DNA of 64,000 nucleotides from Macromonas nakdongensis (lineage in GTDB: Bacteria > Pseudomonadota > Gammaproteobacteria > Burkholderiales > Burkholderiaceae_C): positions 34,473 to 98,472 of the forward strand of contig NZ_NWMV01000017.1 in NCBI RefSeq assembly GCF_002837145.1. The letters are read 5' to 3'. The notes below the pieces were generated by a model. That model did no database searches. It was given only the letters and a program-made list of their open reading frames with translations, and was not told the DNA's origin. Shown here in pieces: positions 52,560 through 62,671 of the stretch (the first letter of the stretch is position 1; each line of letters opens with the position of its first letter). Made by a program: the position numbers and the translations under genes.

Positions 52560-53186
52560 ATGACCAACCTGAATTGGAAACACCGCCTGCGCGGTTTGGG
52601 GGGCGGCCTGCTGGCCGGTCTGGCCGGTTTGCTCAGTGTGTCCGCCACCGCGCAGGTCGCGGCGCCGGCGCCGGTCGCGGTGGGTGGCGGCTGCCCGCCT
52701 TTGCTGCAGCACACCTTCCCGCGCCTGCAGGACGAAAAGCCGCAATCGCTGTGCCAGTACAGCGGTCAGGTGCTGCTGGTGGTCAACACCGCCAGTTACT
52801 GCGGTTTCACCGGCCAGTACCAGGGGCTGGAAGACCTGTACGCCCGCTATAAAGAGCGGGGCCTGGTGGTGCTGGGATTTCCCTCGGGCGACTTTTTCCA
52901 GGAAAAGAAAAGCAACGCCGACATCGCCGAATTCTGCGAAAACACCTTCGGCGTCAAATTTCCGATGTTCGCCAAGAGCTCGGTGCGCGGCTCGGGTGCC
53001 TCGCCCTTTTACAAGCAGCTGGCCCAGCAGAGCGGCGTGTCGCCGAAGTGGAACTTTTACAAATACCTGATCGGACGCGACGGTCGGGTGGCTGGCGCCT
53101 ACGCCAGCAGCACCGGCCCGGACGACGCCCAACTGCTCCAGACCCTGCAGGCCGAACTGGCCAAGCCCGTGCCGGCGCGGCGTTGA
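52560..53186 (+). CDS. Glutathione peroxidase-like thiol peroxidase, predicted periplasmic
   Basis: A 208-residue member of the glutathione peroxidase family with an N-terminal signal-like segment (about 1-32, ending SATAQ). The peroxidatic Cys81 lies in VNTASYCGFTGQY, and Trp164/Asn165 of the catalytic tetrad in PKWNFYKYL. The usual Gln in FPCNQF is replaced: GFPSGDFFQ puts Asp111 there. Cys126 in DIAEFC could be the resolving Cys, implying thioredoxin-type recycling. Its stop directly abuts that of hisC on the other strand (TGATCA), so it interrupts the histidine cluster. Confidence 0.86.
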   Translation: MTNLNWKHRLRGLGGGLLAGLAGLLSVSATAQVAAPAPVAVGGGCPPLLQHTFPRLQDEKPQSLCQYSGQVLLVVNTASYCGFTGQYQGLEDLYARYKERGLVVLGFPSGDFFQEKKSNADIAEFCENTFGVKFPMFAKSSVRGSGASPFYKQLAQQSGVSPKWNFYKYLIGRDGRVAGAYASSTGPDDAQLLQTLQAELAKPVPARR

Positions 53187-54263
53187 TCAGCCGGCCGCGA
53201 GGATCTCGCGCAGCGCCGCCACCAGGGCATCGCACTGCGCGTCCGTGCCCACGGTGATGCGCAGGAACTGGTCGATGCGCGGCTGCTTGAAATGCCGCAC
53301 GATGATCGCCCGCTGGCGCAACGCGGCCGTCAAGGCGGCGCCGTCGTGCGCCGGGTGGCGCGCAAAGATGAAGTTGGCCGCCGACGGCAGCACTTCGAAG
53401 CCCAGCGCCGCCATGTCGGCCACCAGCCGTTCGCGCGTGGCCACCACCTGGGCGCAGCTGCGCTGGAAATGCGCTTCGTCTTTCACCGACGCCACGGCCC
53501 CCGCCAGTGCCAACCGGCCCAGCGGATAGGAGTTGAAGCTGTTCTTCACCCGTTCCAGCCCCTCGATCAAGGCCGGGTGTCCCACGGCAAAGCCCACCCG
53601 CAAGCCCGCCAGCGAACGGCTCTTGGAGAAGGTGTGCACCACCAGCAGGTTGGGGTAGCGGTCCACCAGGGCGATGGCGCTGTCGCCGCCAAAGTCCACA
53701 TAGGCTTCGTCCACCAGCACCACCGCGTCGGGGTTGCCGGCCACGATGCGCTCCACCGCGTCCAGCGGCAGCAGCCGGCCGGTGGGTGCGTTGGGGTTGG
53801 GGAAGATGATCGCGCCGGCCTGCTCATCCTCCCGCGGCAGGTAGTCCTCGACGCGAATCGAATAGTCCTCGGCCAGGGGCACGGTTTGGTGCGCCACGCC
53901 GTACAGGCCGCAGTACACCGGGTAGAAGGAGTAGGTGATGTCGGGGAACCACAGCGGTCGCCCGTGGTTCAGCAGCGCCATGAAGGCATGTGCCAGCACC
54001 TCGTCCGAGCCGTTGCCGACGAAAATCTGGTTCGGCTTCACGCCGTGGCGCTGCGCCAGCGCGGCTTTCAGCGCGTCGGCGTTCGGGTCGGGGTAGAGCC
54101 GCAGCGCGTCGTCTGTGGCCGTGCGGATGGCCTCCAGCGCCAGGGGCGAAGGCCCATAGGGGTGCTCGTTGGTGTTGAGCTTGACCAGGTTGTCCAGTTT
54201 GGGCTGTTCGCCCGGAACGTAGGGGGTCAGGCCGTGGACGACGGCGCTCCAGAAGCGGCTCAT
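53187..54263 (-). CDS. hisC: Histidinol-phosphate aminotransferase, inverted within the his cluster
   Basis: PLP enzyme forming histidinol phosphate. It has 358 residues: [13 protein letters not shown] substrate block, [28 protein letters not shown] and the PLP lysine in [15 protein letters not shown]. It is encoded on the minus strand while hisG, hisD and hisB-hisE are on the plus strand. In related genomes as I know them hisC is usually codirectional between hisD and hisB, so a single-gene inversion is likely. It shares an 87-base divergent region with hisB. Confidence 0.95.
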   Translation of the reverse strand: MSRFWSAVVHGLTPYVPGEQPKLDNLVKLNTNEHPYGPSPLALEAIRTATDDALRLYPDPNADALKAALAQRHGVKPNQIFVGNGSDEVLAHAFMALLNHGRPLWFPDITYSFYPVYCGLYGVAHQTVPLAEDYSIRVEDYLPREDEQAGAIIFPNPNAPTGRLLPLDAVERIVAGNPDAVVLVDEAYVDFGGDSAIALVDRYPNLLVVHTFSKSRSLAGLRVGFAVGHPALIEGLERVKNSFNSYPLGRLALAGAVASVKDEAHFQRSCAQVVATRERLVADMAALGFEVLPSAANFIFARHPAHDGAALTAALRQRAIIVRHFKQPRIDQFLRITVGTDAQCDALVAALREILAAG

Positions 54264-54350
54264 GGGTGTATGCGTGAGAGGGCGGGGTCGCCTTGAAGGT
54301 GGATGGTATCATGCCCCCCTGATCAACACCCCCCAGAAGCGATAGCCCTC
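54264..54350. promoter_or_regulatory. Divergent hisC/hisB intergenic region
   Basis: Inversion of hisC would separate hisB-hisE from upstream transcription, so a promoter is expected here. TATCAT (54307-54312) is a good plus-strand -10 candidate, and the same bases offer TACCAT on the minus strand. No strong -35 is visible on either strand. Confidence 0.35.
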
Positions 54351-54938
54351 ATGCGGCAAGCCGAAGTCACCCGCAACACCCTCGAAACCCGCATCACCGT
54401 GAGCGTCCACCTCGATGGCACGGGGCGCTCGCAACTGCACAGCGGTATCGGGTTTCTGGATCACATGCTGGACCAGATCGCCCGCCACGGGCTGATCGAT
54501 CTGGCGGTGCAGTGCGAGGGCGACCTGCACATCGACGGCCACCACACGGTGGAAGACATCGGCATCACCCTCGGGCAAGCCTTTGCCCAGGCCGTGGGCG
54601 ACAAGAAGGGCATCCGCCGCTACGGCCACGCCTACGTGCCGCTGGACGAGGCCCTGAGCCGCGTGGTGGTGGACTTTTCCGGGCGCCCGGGGCTGCACAT
54701 GGACGTGCAGTTCACCGCAGGCAGCATCGGCCAGCTCGACACGCAACTGGTGTTCGAGTTTTTTCAGGGCTTCGTCAACCACGCCGGCGTGACCCTGCAC
54801 ATCGACAACCTCAAGGGCGTCAACGCGCACCACCAGTGCGAAACCATTTTCAAGGCCTTTGCCCGCGCCCTGCGCGCCGCGCTGGAGCTGGACCCGCGCC
54901 AAGCCGGTGTGATTCCTTCGACCAAAGGTTCCCTGTAA
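54351..54938 (+). CDS. hisB: Imidazoleglycerol-phosphate dehydratase
   Basis: Monofunctional HisB of 195 residues; the phosphatase domain of the enterobacterial fusion is absent, so histidinol phosphatase must be encoded elsewhere. Metal-binding His motifs are [23 protein letters not shown] and [19 protein letters not shown] 54351 gives the standard length. Confidence 0.95.
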   Translation: MRQAEVTRNTLETRITVSVHLDGTGRSQLHSGIGFLDHMLDQIARHGLIDLAVQCEGDLHIDGHHTVEDIGITLGQAFAQAVGDKKGIRRYGHAYVPLDEALSRVVVDFSGRPGLHMDVQFTAGSIGQLDTQLVFEFFQGFVNHAGVTLHIDNLKGVNAHHQCETIFKAFARALRAALELDPRQAGVIPSTKGSL

Positions 54939-54977
54939 CTCCGACACCGTGTTCACCCGCCTGAACCGTTCCGAACG

Positions 54978-55643
54978 ATGAACCGACAGACCGTGGCCGT
55001 GGTCGACTACGGCATGGGCAACCTGCGCTCGGTGGCGCAGGCCGTCATCCACGCCGCCACCGCGGTGGACCATGTGGACGTGGTGGTCACGTCCGATCCC
55101 CAAGTGGTGCGCGACGCCCAGCGCGTGGTGCTGCCCGGCCAGGGCGCCATGCCCGACTGCATGGCCGAGCTGGAACGCTCCGGCCTGCGCGACGCGGTGC
55201 TCGAAGCCGCCGCCAGCAAGCCCCTGTTCGGCGTGTGCGTGGGCATGCAGATGTTGCTCGACCACAGCGAGGAGGGCGACGTCGCCGGCCTGGGCCTGAT
55301 CCCGGGCGAGGTGGTGCGCTTCCGGCTCGAAGGCCAGATCCAGCCCGATGGCAGTCGCTACAAAGTGCCGCAGATGGGCTGGAACCAGGTGTTCCACGAC
55401 CTGGGTCGCGGCCCCGTCCACCCGGTGTGGGCGGGTGTGCCCGACGGCACCCATTTCTACTTCGTCCACAGCTTCTACGCCCGGCCCGCCCAGGCCGCGC
55501 ACAGCGTGGGCGAGAGCGACTACGGCAGCCGCTTCAGCTGCGCCGTGGCCCGCGACAACCTGTTTGCCACCCAGTTCCACCCCGAGAAAAGCGCCGACCA
55601 GGGCTTGGCCCTGTACCGCAATTTCCTCCACTGGAACCCCTGA
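54978..55643 (+). CDS. hisH: Imidazole glycerol phosphate synthase, glutaminase subunit
   Basis: Class I glutamine amidotransferase of 221 residues that supplies ammonia to HisF. The nucleophile Cys is in [11 protein letters not shown], and the His/Glu pair in [20 protein letters not shown] is the typical N-terminus. Located between hisB and hisA. Confidence 0.95.
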   Translation: MNRQTVAVVDYGMGNLRSVAQAVIHAATAVDHVDVVVTSDPQVVRDAQRVVLPGQGAMPDCMAELERSGLRDAVLEAAASKPLFGVCVGMQMLLDHSEEGDVAGLGLIPGEVVRFRLEGQIQPDGSRYKVPQMGWNQVFHDLGRGPVHPVWAGVPDGTHFYFVHSFYARPAQAAHSVGESDYGSRFSCAVARDNLFATQFHPEKSADQGLALYRNFLHWNP

Positions 55644-55670
55644 TCCCTTTCCCTGCCCGACCGTACCGCC

Positions 55671-56411
55671 ATGCTGCTGATCCCTGCCATTGACTTGAAA
55701 GACGGCCAATGTGTGCGCCTGAAACAAGGCGACATGGACCAATCCACCGTGTTCGGTGAAGACCCGCCGGCCATGGCCCGACAATGGGTCAACAAGGGCG
55801 CGCGCCGCGTGCACCTGGTCGACCTCAACGGCGCCTTTGCCGGCAAACCCAAGAACGGCGACGCCATCAAAGGCATCCTGCAGGAAGTGGGCGACGAGGT
55901 GGACGTGCAGTTGGGCGGCGGCATCCGCGACCTCGACACCATCGAACGCTACCTCGACGCCGGCCTGCGTTACGTCATCATCGGCACCGCCGCGGTGAAG
56001 AACCCCGGCTTCCTGCAGGACGCCTGCACCGCCTTCCCGGGCCACATCATCGTCGGCCTGGACGCGAAAGACGGCAAGGTGGCCACCGACGGCTGGAGCA
56101 AGCTCACCGGCCACGAGGTGGTGGACCTGGGCAAGAAGTTCGAGGACTACGGCGTCGAGTCCATCATCTACACCGACATCGGCCGCGACGGCATGCTCTC
56201 GGGCATCAACATCGAGGCCACTGTCAAGCTGGCCCAGGCCCTGTCCATCCCGGTCATCGCCTCGGGTGGCCTGTCCAACCTCGACGACATTCGCCGCCTC
56301 TGTGCGGTGGAGGGCGAGGGTGTTGAAGGCGTGATCTGCGGCCGCTCCATTTACAGCGGCGACCTGGATTTCGAAGCTGCGCAGAAGCTGGCCGACGAGC
56401 TCAACGGTTGA
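55671..56411 (+). CDS. hisA: ProFAR isomerase (HisA)
   Basis: TIM-barrel isomerase of 246 residues in histidine synthesis. The first catalytic Asp is in [16 protein letters not shown] and the second in [12 protein letters not shown]; phosphate-binding glycines are in LGGGIRD and [11 protein letters not shown]. Its stop is 2 bases before the mutarotase gene start. Confidence 0.95.
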   Translation: MLLIPAIDLKDGQCVRLKQGDMDQSTVFGEDPPAMARQWVNKGARRVHLVDLNGAFAGKPKNGDAIKGILQEVGDEVDVQLGGGIRDLDTIERYLDAGLRYVIIGTAAVKNPGFLQDACTAFPGHIIVGLDAKDGKVATDGWSKLTGHEVVDLGKKFEDYGVESIIYTDIGRDGMLSGINIEATVKLAQALSIPVIASGGLSNLDDIRRLCAVEGEGVEGVICGRSIYSGDLDFEAAQKLADELNG

Positions 56412-56413
56412 CC

Positions 56414-57265
56414 ATGAGCCCCACGCCGGCCACCTGTCGCGACACCACGTTCGCGGGCCTGCCGGCCTGGGAGCTGACGCTGCCGCAGGGCGATCGCGCG
56501 GTGGTGGCGCAACAAGGGGCCCAGGTGCTGTCCTGGGTGTCGGGTGGGCGCGAGCGCCTGTACCTGAGCCCACGCAGCACCCTGGACGGTCGTGCCGCCA
56601 TCCGTGGCGGCATTCCGGTGTGTTTTCCCCAGTTCAACCAGCGCGGGCCACTGCCCAAACACGGTTTTGCCCGGAACCTGGCCTGGGCATTCGATGCCGC
56701 CGACTTCACCGAAGACTCGGCCCTGTTGAACCTGGCTTTGGGCGACAGCGCCACCACGCGCCAGTGGTGGTCCCAGGTCTTCGAGGCCCGGGTGCGGGTG
56801 CTGCTCACGCCGAGCGCATTGCGCGTGGGCCTGGAGGTGCGCAACACCGACGCCCAGCCACTGGCTTTCACCGGTGCCTTGCACACCTACCTGGCCGTGG
56901 ACGACGTGGCCCAGGCCCGTTTGTTCGGTTTGGGGGGACAGGCCGAATGGGATGCCGTGACGGACCAGCGCCGCCGTGCCGACCCCGAATTGCGCTTTGT
57001 GGGCGAATTTGACCGGGTCTATGCGGCTGCGCACGGGCCACTGGAATTGCAGGACGGGCCGCACGGGTTGGAGATCGAGCAGGACTTCGACTGGGCCGAA
57101 ACGGTGGTTTGGAACCCCGGTGCCCACAAGTGTGTCGCGCTGCCCGACATGCCGACCGATGGCTGGCGGCGCATGCTGTGCGTGGAGGCTGCCCAAGTGT
57201 TCGAACCCATCGAGTTGGCGCCGGGTGAGCAATGGGTGGGTTCCCAGTGTTTGCGTGTGGTGTGA
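56414..57265 (+). CDS. D-hexose-6-phosphate mutarotase-like (YeaD/aldose 1-epimerase family)
   Basis: A 283-residue galactose-mutarotase-fold protein of the YeaD type. The substrate arginine and His lie in PLPKHGFARNLAW, the second His in ALHTYLAV, and the Glu base in LCVEAAQV. It probably equilibrates anomers of hexose 6-phosphate. It has no role in histidine synthesis but is packed between hisA (2 bases) and hisF (32 bases). ATG 56414 is chosen over an overlapping TTG at 56408. Confidence 0.88.
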   Translation: MSPTPATCRDTTFAGLPAWELTLPQGDRAVVAQQGAQVLSWVSGGRERLYLSPRSTLDGRAAIRGGIPVCFPQFNQRGPLPKHGFARNLAWAFDAADFTEDSALLNLALGDSATTRQWWSQVFEARVRVLLTPSALRVGLEVRNTDAQPLAFTGALHTYLAVDDVAQARLFGLGGQAEWDAVTDQRRRADPELRFVGEFDRVYAAAHGPLELQDGPHGLEIEQDFDWAETVVWNPGAHKCVALPDMPTDGWRRMLCVEAAQVFEPIELAPGEQWVGSQCLRVV

Positions 57266-57297
57266 GGCCGAGACAGAACTTTTGAAACAATGACGCC

Positions 57298-58098
<801 letters not shown>

Positions 58099-58112
58099 AG
58101 GGGGCTGGACGC

Positions 58113-58502
58113 ATGAACTGGCTCGACCAAGTGAAATGGGACGACAAAGGCCTGGTGCCCGTCATTGCCCAAGAAAACGCCACCGGCGACGTGCTGATGT
58201 TCGCCTGGATGAACCGCGAGGCGCTGCAGAAAACCGCCGAACTCGGCCGCGCGGTGTACTTCAGCCGCTCGCGCGGCAAGCTCTGGTTCAAGGGCGAAGA
58301 ATCCGGCCACGTGCAAACGGTGCACGACATCCGCCTCGATTGCGACAACGACGTGGTGCTGCTGAAAGTCACCCAGCTGGGCCACGAACCCGGCATCGCC
58401 TGCCACACCGGCCGCCACAGCTGCTTCTTCCAGCGCCACGAGCAGGGCGAATGGAAGGCGGTCGATCCGGTCCTCAAAGACCCCGAAAGCATCTACCAAT
58501 GA
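58113..58502 (+). CDS. hisI: Phosphoribosyl-AMP cyclohydrolase
   Basis: Zinc enzyme opening the adenine ring, 129 residues. Metal and substrate residues are visible in [36 protein letters not shown] and [10 protein letters not shown]. It is monofunctional; the pyrophosphatase is the separate hisE. Overlaps hisE by 4 bases. Confidence 0.95.
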   Translation: MNWLDQVKWDDKGLVPVIAQENATGDVLMFAWMNREALQKTAELGRAVYFSRSRGKLWFKGEESGHVQTVHDIRLDCDNDVVLLKVTQLGHEPGIACHTGRHSCFFQRHEQGEWKAVDPVLKDPESIYQ

Positions 58503-58867
58503 GCGCCACCGACACCCTGGACCGCCTGGCGGCCGTGATTGAAACCCGCAAGCCCGCCCACGGTGGCGACCCGGAGAAAAGCTACGTCGCCCGCCTGCTG
58601 CACAAAGGCCCCGACGCCTTTCTGAAAAAAATCGGCGAGGAAGCCGGCGAGGCCATCATGGCCGCCAAAGACCTGCAGCACGGCCACGGGGACACCCAGG
58701 CCCTGGTCGGCGAGGTGGCCGACCTGTGGTTCCACAGCATGATCGCGCTGGCCCACTTTGGCCTGAGCCCGGCCGACGTGGTGGCCGAACTGGCCCGCCG
58801 CGAAGGCCTGAGCGGCCTGGAAGAAAAAGCCCTGCGCAAGGCGCAGGCCCGCGAAGCCGGCGAATAA
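58499..58867 (+). CDS. hisE: Phosphoribosyl-ATP pyrophosphatase
   Basis: MazG-like all-alpha pyrophosphatase, 122 residues. The conserved [14 protein letters not shown] helix and [14 protein letters not shown] carry the Glu/Asp metal ligands. [10 protein letters not shown] is a family block. It ends the histidine genes. Confidence 0.95.
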   Translation: MSATDTLDRLAAVIETRKPAHGGDPEKSYVARLLHKGPDAFLKKIGEEAGEAIMAAKDLQHGHGDTQALVGEVADLWFHSMIALAHFGLSPADVVAELARREGLSGLEEKALRKAQAREAGE

Positions 58868-58891
58868 GCCCCAACCCCCGGAGCCCCGGCC

Positions 58892-59266
58892 ATGCAAGAC
58901 GACACCGAACGCCTGCGCCGCCTCAACACCGTGGGGCTGATCAGCTACGTGCTGCACCTCATCGTGGCGGTGGGGGCGCTGATCCCTGGCGGGCAGTGGG
59001 GCCCGACCCTGCTCATCGTCGCCCTCATTCTGGACTTCGTCAAAAAGGACGAGGCCCAGGGCACCTGGCACGCCAGCCATTTCCGCTGGCGCATCCGCTC
59101 GGTCGTCATTGCCTTCCTGGCCTACTTGGTCACCTTCCCACTGTGGCTGCTGTTCGTCGTTCCCGGCTGGGTGGCGTGGCTGGCCATTTCCGCCTGGTTC
59201 CTGTACCGCATCGTCAAAGGCATGGCCCGCATGAATGCCGGCCAGCCCATGGAGTTCGCCGAATGA
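58892..59266 (+). CDS. Small membrane protein (DUF4870-like)
   Basis: A 124-residue protein with about three hydrophobic segments: LISYVLHLIVAVGALIP, the paired segment after HFRWRIRSVVIAFLAYLV, and WVAWLAISAWFLYRIV. The segment HFRWRIRS and C-terminal RIVKGMARMNAGQPM resemble DUF4870 and related small membrane proteins. Function unknown. It lies between hisE and hinT, overlapping hinT by 4 bases, a placement that appears common in this group. Confidence 0.78.
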   Translation: MQDDTERLRRLNTVGLISYVLHLIVAVGALIPGGQWGPTLLIVALILDFVKKDEAQGTWHASHFRWRIRSVVIAFLAYLVTFPLWLLFVVPGWVAWLAISAWFLYRIVKGMARMNAGQPMEFAE

Positions 59267-59622
59267 GTCACGACCCGCATTGCATCTTCTGCAAAATCGT
59301 CGCCGGCCAGATCCCCAGCCGCAAGGTCTACGAGGACGAGGACATCTTCGCCTTCCACGACATCGCGCCCTGGGCGCCGGTGCACTTTCTGCTGATCCCC
59401 AAGCTGCACATCCCGTCCATGGCCCAGCTCGCCCCCGAGCACGAACGTCTCATGGGCAAGATGATGGTGCTGGCGCCCAAGCTGGCGCTGGAGCAGGGCT
59501 GCAAGCCCTACCCGGAAGGCGGTTTCCGCGTGCTCGCCAACACCGGTCTGGAGGGCGGGCAGGAGGTGCACCACCTGCACGTGCACGTCATGGGCGGTCC
59601 GCGGCCCTGGCTCAAGGGCTGA
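59263..59622 (+). CDS. hinT: HIT-family nucleotide hydrolase (HinT-like)
   Basis: Purine nucleoside phosphoramidase-type HIT protein, 119 residues. The histidine triad HLHVHVMGG is at the C-terminus, and CIFCKIVAGQIPSRKVYED at the N-terminus is the HinT start. Cys in CIFC may bind zinc. It follows hisE and the membrane protein as part of the same transcript. Confidence 0.93.
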   Translation: MSHDPHCIFCKIVAGQIPSRKVYEDEDIFAFHDIAPWAPVHFLLIPKLHIPSMAQLAPEHERLMGKMMVLAPKLALEQGCKPYPEGGFRVLANTGLEGGQEVHHLHVHVMGGPRPWLKG

Positions 59623-59737
59623 GCCGGCACGGGACTTGCGTCGCCCCGGTGTGGGCGGTGGTCTTGTTTTTGGCGGGACCGTCACACATATCTGGGACAA
59701 TCCCCAGCGCTGCGGGCGGCGAACCGGTCGCCCGACT

Positions 59738-59743
59738 TAGAAT
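59738..59743 (+). promoter_or_regulatory. -10 element for tatABC
   Basis: TAGAAT lies 45 bases before the tatA ATG in a 165-base gap. The inverted repeat GGGCG/CGCCC (59714-59733 region) precedes it. No clear -35 is seen. Confidence 0.4.
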
Positions 59744-59787
59744 CCAACGCATACCCGGGGTACTGTTCCCCACACTGGAGTTTTGAC

Positions 59788-60024
59788 ATGGGTGCTTTTT
59801 CCGTCTGGCATTGGCTGATCGTCCTGCTGATCGTGGTCTTGGTCTTCGGCACCAAGAAGCTCAAGAACATCGGTTCCGACCTGGGTGGCGCCGTCAAGGG
59901 TTTCAAGGACGGCATGAAGGACGGTGGCAGCACCGCCGAGTCCACCACCACCGCGCAGGTGGCCCAGGACAAGGCCTCGGCCGACAAAGCCACCATCGAC
60001 GTCGAAGCCAAAACCAAGGGCTGA
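59788..60024 (+). CDS. tatA: Twin-arginine translocase subunit TatA
   Basis: Pore-forming Tat subunit of 78 residues: short N-terminal membrane helix ([14 protein letters not shown]), the [21 protein letters not shown] amphipathic helix with conserved Phe-Gly, and a charged Ala/Thr-rich tail. First of tatABC. MsrP at 20770 is a predicted Tat client. Confidence 0.95.
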   Translation: MGAFSVWHWLIVLLIVVLVFGTKKLKNIGSDLGGAVKGFKDGMKDGGSTAESTTTAQVAQDKASADKATIDVEAKTKG

Positions 60025-60046
60025 GCCGTTCGCCGTGGGTTTCCTG

Positions 60047-60064
60047 AGGGGGGCAAGCCCCCCT
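60047..60064 (+). other. GC-rich hairpin between tatA and tatB
   Basis: AGGGGGG (60047-60053) pairs with CCCCCCT (60058-60064) around a CAAG loop. Only TTGTGTG follows, so strong termination is unlikely. It may tune the TatA to TatB ratio. Confidence 0.5.
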
Positions 60065-60094
60065 TGTGTGTGATGCGTGCATGGAAAGCGCTGC

Positions 60095-60589
60095 ATGATT
60101 GACTTGGGTATTTCCAAGCTGGCCCTGATCGGGGTTGTTGCTCTGGTGGTCATCGGTCCCGAAAAGCTGCCCAAGGTGGCCCGCACCGTCGGGACCTTGC
60201 TGGGCAAGGCGCAGCGTTACGTGGCCGACGTCAAGGCCGAGGTCAACCGCTCCATGGAGCTGGAAGAGCTCAAAAAGATGAAGGAGTCGGTCGAGAGCGC
60301 GGCGCGCAACGTCGAGTCCACGATCCACGACACCTCGGCCGAGTTCGACAAACAGTGGTCCGAGGCGACCGCCGGCCTCGAGTCCAGTGCCTCGGTCGGT
60401 TTCAACCCGTCCGACGCCGACTCCATCGGCATGACGGTGTTCCCCGAATACAAGCACCCTAAGAAGAACTTCCGGCTCAAGCAGAAGGCCGTGCCGCAGT
60501 GGTTCAAGGCGCGCACCGGCACCCGCACCCGGGCCCAGTCGGGCGCGGCCCGCGTGGCCCGTTTCCGGCCGAAAACCAAACCGATGTAA
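60095..60589 (+). CDS. tatB: Twin-arginine translocase subunit TatB
   Basis: Substrate-receptor Tat subunit of 164 residues. The N-terminus [30 protein letters not shown] has the single membrane helix and the GPEKLP hinge of TatB. A coiled-coil amphipathic region and basic tail follow. ATG 60095 gives the conserved start; an in-frame ATG six codons earlier is less likely. Confidence 0.95.
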   Translation: MIDLGISKLALIGVVALVVIGPEKLPKVARTVGTLLGKAQRYVADVKAEVNRSMELEELKKMKESVESAARNVESTIHDTSAEFDKQWSEATAGLESSASVGFNPSDADSIGMTVFPEYKHPKKNFRLKQKAVPQWFKARTGTRTRAQSGAARVARFRPKTKPM

Positions 60590-60598
60590 GCCCGAGCC

Positions 60599-61381
60599 AT
60601 GTCCGAAGCCCAAGACAAGACCGACGAACTGGCCGGCACCGAGCAACCCTTCGTCCAGCACCTGATCGAACTGCGCGACCGCCTGGTCTACATCATGGCG
60701 GGCATCGGTGCGTGCATGGTGGCCTTGGCCATCTGGCCCGGCCCCAGCGGCCTGATCGACCTGATCGCCGTGCCCATCCGGGCGCACATGCCGCCCGACG
60801 TCAAGCTGATCGCGGTGGGTGTGTTCACCCCCTTCTTCGTGCCGCTCAAGGTGCTGATGATGGCGGGCCTGCTGCTGGCGCTGCCCTGGGTCATGTACCA
60901 GATCTGGGCCTTCGTCGCGCCGGGCCTGTACAGCCACGAAAAGCGCTTTGCCCTGCCGCTCATCATCTTTGGCAGCCTGCTTGCCTACACCGGCATCGCC
61001 TTCGTGCAGTTTTTCGTGCTCGACAAGATGTTCGGCTTCATCCAGGGCTTCACCCCGGACAGTGTCAACGCCACGCCCGACATCGCCTCCTACGTCGAAG
61101 CCATCTTGTCGCTGTACCTCGCCTTTGGCCTGGCCTTTCAGGTGCCCATCGTTGTCATGCTGCTGGTGCGCTTTGGCATGGTCACGCCCGAACAGCTCAA
61201 GAGCTTTCGGGGCTACTTCGTTGTGGTGGCTTTCATCATCTCGGCGGTGGTCACGCCGCCGGACGTGATCTCGCAGCTCGCCCTGGCCATTCCCATGTGC
61301 ATCCTGTACGAACTGGGCATCGTCGGTTCGCGCTGGTTTGCCCAGAACGCCAAGCCGCCCGAAGCCTCGGACGAGGCCTGA
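60599..61381 (+). CDS. tatC: Twin-arginine translocase subunit TatC
   Basis: Polytopic Tat receptor of 260 residues with six membrane helices. Typical blocks are FVQHLIELRDRLVYI at the N-terminus, LPWVMYQIWAFVAPGLYSHEKR, and the periplasmic FGLAFQVPIVVMLL region. Third gene of tatABC; converges with the degQ-like gene. Confidence 0.95.
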   Translation: MSEAQDKTDELAGTEQPFVQHLIELRDRLVYIMAGIGACMVALAIWPGPSGLIDLIAVPIRAHMPPDVKLIAVGVFTPFFVPLKVLMMAGLLLALPWVMYQIWAFVAPGLYSHEKRFALPLIIFGSLLAYTGIAFVQFFVLDKMFGFIQGFTPDSVNATPDIASYVEAILSLYLAFGLAFQVPIVVMLLVRFGMVTPEQLKSFRGYFVVVAFIISAVVTPPDVISQLALAIPMCILYELGIVGSRWFAQNAKPPEASDEA

Positions 61382-61389
61382 ACCCCTCG

Positions 61390-61412
61390 GGCCCGCCCTG
61401 TGGTGGCGGGCC
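61390..61412. terminator. Bidirectional hairpin between tatC and the degQ-like gene
   Basis: GGCCCGCC (61390-61397) pairs perfectly with GGCGGGCC (61405-61412) over a 7-base loop, between two convergent genes. There is no T run on either side, so it is a probable but weak terminator. Confidence 0.6.
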
Positions 61413-61419
61413 GGCTTGC

Positions 61420-62568
61420 TCAGCGGGCGCGTCCCGGCGGGGTGCGGCGGCTGGGTGTGATCTGCAGCCGCTGCGGGCCGTCGCGCCGCTCCACTTCCAG
61501 TTCGGCCGGCCGGCCTGGGGGCAGGGCGGCCACCGCGCTCAGCAGCCCAGGCACGTCTTTCACCGCCACCTGGCCGACCCGGGTCACCACGTCCCCGGGG
61601 CGGATGCCGGCGAGGGCCGCGGGCCCATCCTGCAGCACGCCGGTGATGACCACGCCCTCCGTCTGGCTCAGCCCGAAGTAGGCGGCCAGTTCGGGCGTCA
61701 GGGTCTGGGGCTCCACGCCGATCCAGCCGCGGGTCACGGCCCCATCGCGCACGATTGCCTCCATCACGCTGCGCGCCGTGGAGGTGGGAATGGCGAAGCC
61801 GATGCCCATGGAGCCGCCCGAGCGCGAGTAGATCGCGGTGTTGATGCCCATCAGGTGGCCGTTCACGTCCACCAGCGCCCCGCCGGAATTGCCGGGGTTG
61901 ATGGCCGCATCGGTCTGGATGAAGTTCTCGAAGGTGTTGATCCCGAGCTGGCTGCGCTCCAGGGCGCTGACGATGCCGCTGGTCACCGTCTGGCCGACCC
62001 CGAAGGGGTTGCCGATGGCCAGCACCACGTCGCCCACCTGCAGCTGTTCCGATTGGCCCAGCAGGATCACCGGCAGGTCGGGCAGTTCGATTTTCAGGAT
62101 GGCCAGGTCGGTTTCCGGGTCGCTGCCCACGGTGCGGGCCTGGGCGCTGCGCCCGTCGCTCAGCTGCACCTGGATCTCGTCGGCCTCCTCGACCACGTGG
62201 TTGTTGGTCAGGATGTAGCCTTCCGGGCTGACGATCACGCCCGAGCCCAGGCCGGTCTGGGGTTGCGGGTTGCTTTGCTGGTCGCCGAAGAAGAAGCGGA
62301 ACCACGGGTCCTGCTCGTGCGGGTTGCGGGCCGGCGCTTTGCTGGTGCTGATGCTGACCACCGCCGGCGCCGCGGCTTTGGCCGCGCCGCTGTAGCTGCT
62401 GGCCGCGACGGCGGCGCTGCGTTCGGTCTCGCCCACGTCGAACACCGGGACGATGCTGGCCAGCTCCGGGCGGCGGTTCAGCCACTGGGGCTTGAGGGTG
62501 GCGACGACGAACCACGCCGCCAGCAGCACCGTGATGGTTTGGGAAAACAAGAGCCAATAACGTTTCAT
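61420..62568 (-). CDS. DegQ/DegS-type HtrA serine protease with one PDZ domain
   Basis: Envelope quality-control protease of 382 residues. An N-terminal hydrophobic segment (about 5-24) probably anchors it in the inner membrane. The catalytic triad is His124 (TNNHVV), Asp154 (ETDLAIL) and Ser228 (GNSGGAL). A single PDZ domain spans about 275-370 (GVVITGVLQDGPAALAGIRPGDVV). One PDZ and an anchor resemble DegS more than DegP, but the substrate is unknown. ATG 62568 is chosen over the open frame upstream to 62622. Confidence 0.9.
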   Translation of the reverse strand: MKRYWLLFSQTITVLLAAWFVVATLKPQWLNRRPELASIVPVFDVGETERSAAVAASSYSGAAKAAAPAVVSISTSKAPARNPHEQDPWFRFFFGDQQSNPQPQTGLGSGVIVSPEGYILTNNHVVEEADEIQVQLSDGRSAQARTVGSDPETDLAILKIELPDLPVILLGQSEQLQVGDVVLAIGNPFGVGQTVTSGIVSALERSQLGINTFENFIQTDAAINPGNSGGALVDVNGHLMGINTAIYSRSGGSMGIGFAIPTSTARSVMEAIVRDGAVTRGWIGVEPQTLTPELAAYFGLSQTEGVVITGVLQDGPAALAGIRPGDVVTRVGQVAVKDVPGLLSAVAALPPGRPAELEVERRDGPQRLQITPSRRTPPGRAR

Positions 62569-62671
62569 GGGGGGCCTGTGTGGCGTGCAAGCTTGATGTG
62601 CGTCAAGTCCCGGGCGCGGCATCCGGGTTCAAATCCGGGGCGATCCAGACACAAGAAAAGCGGAGTGCACC

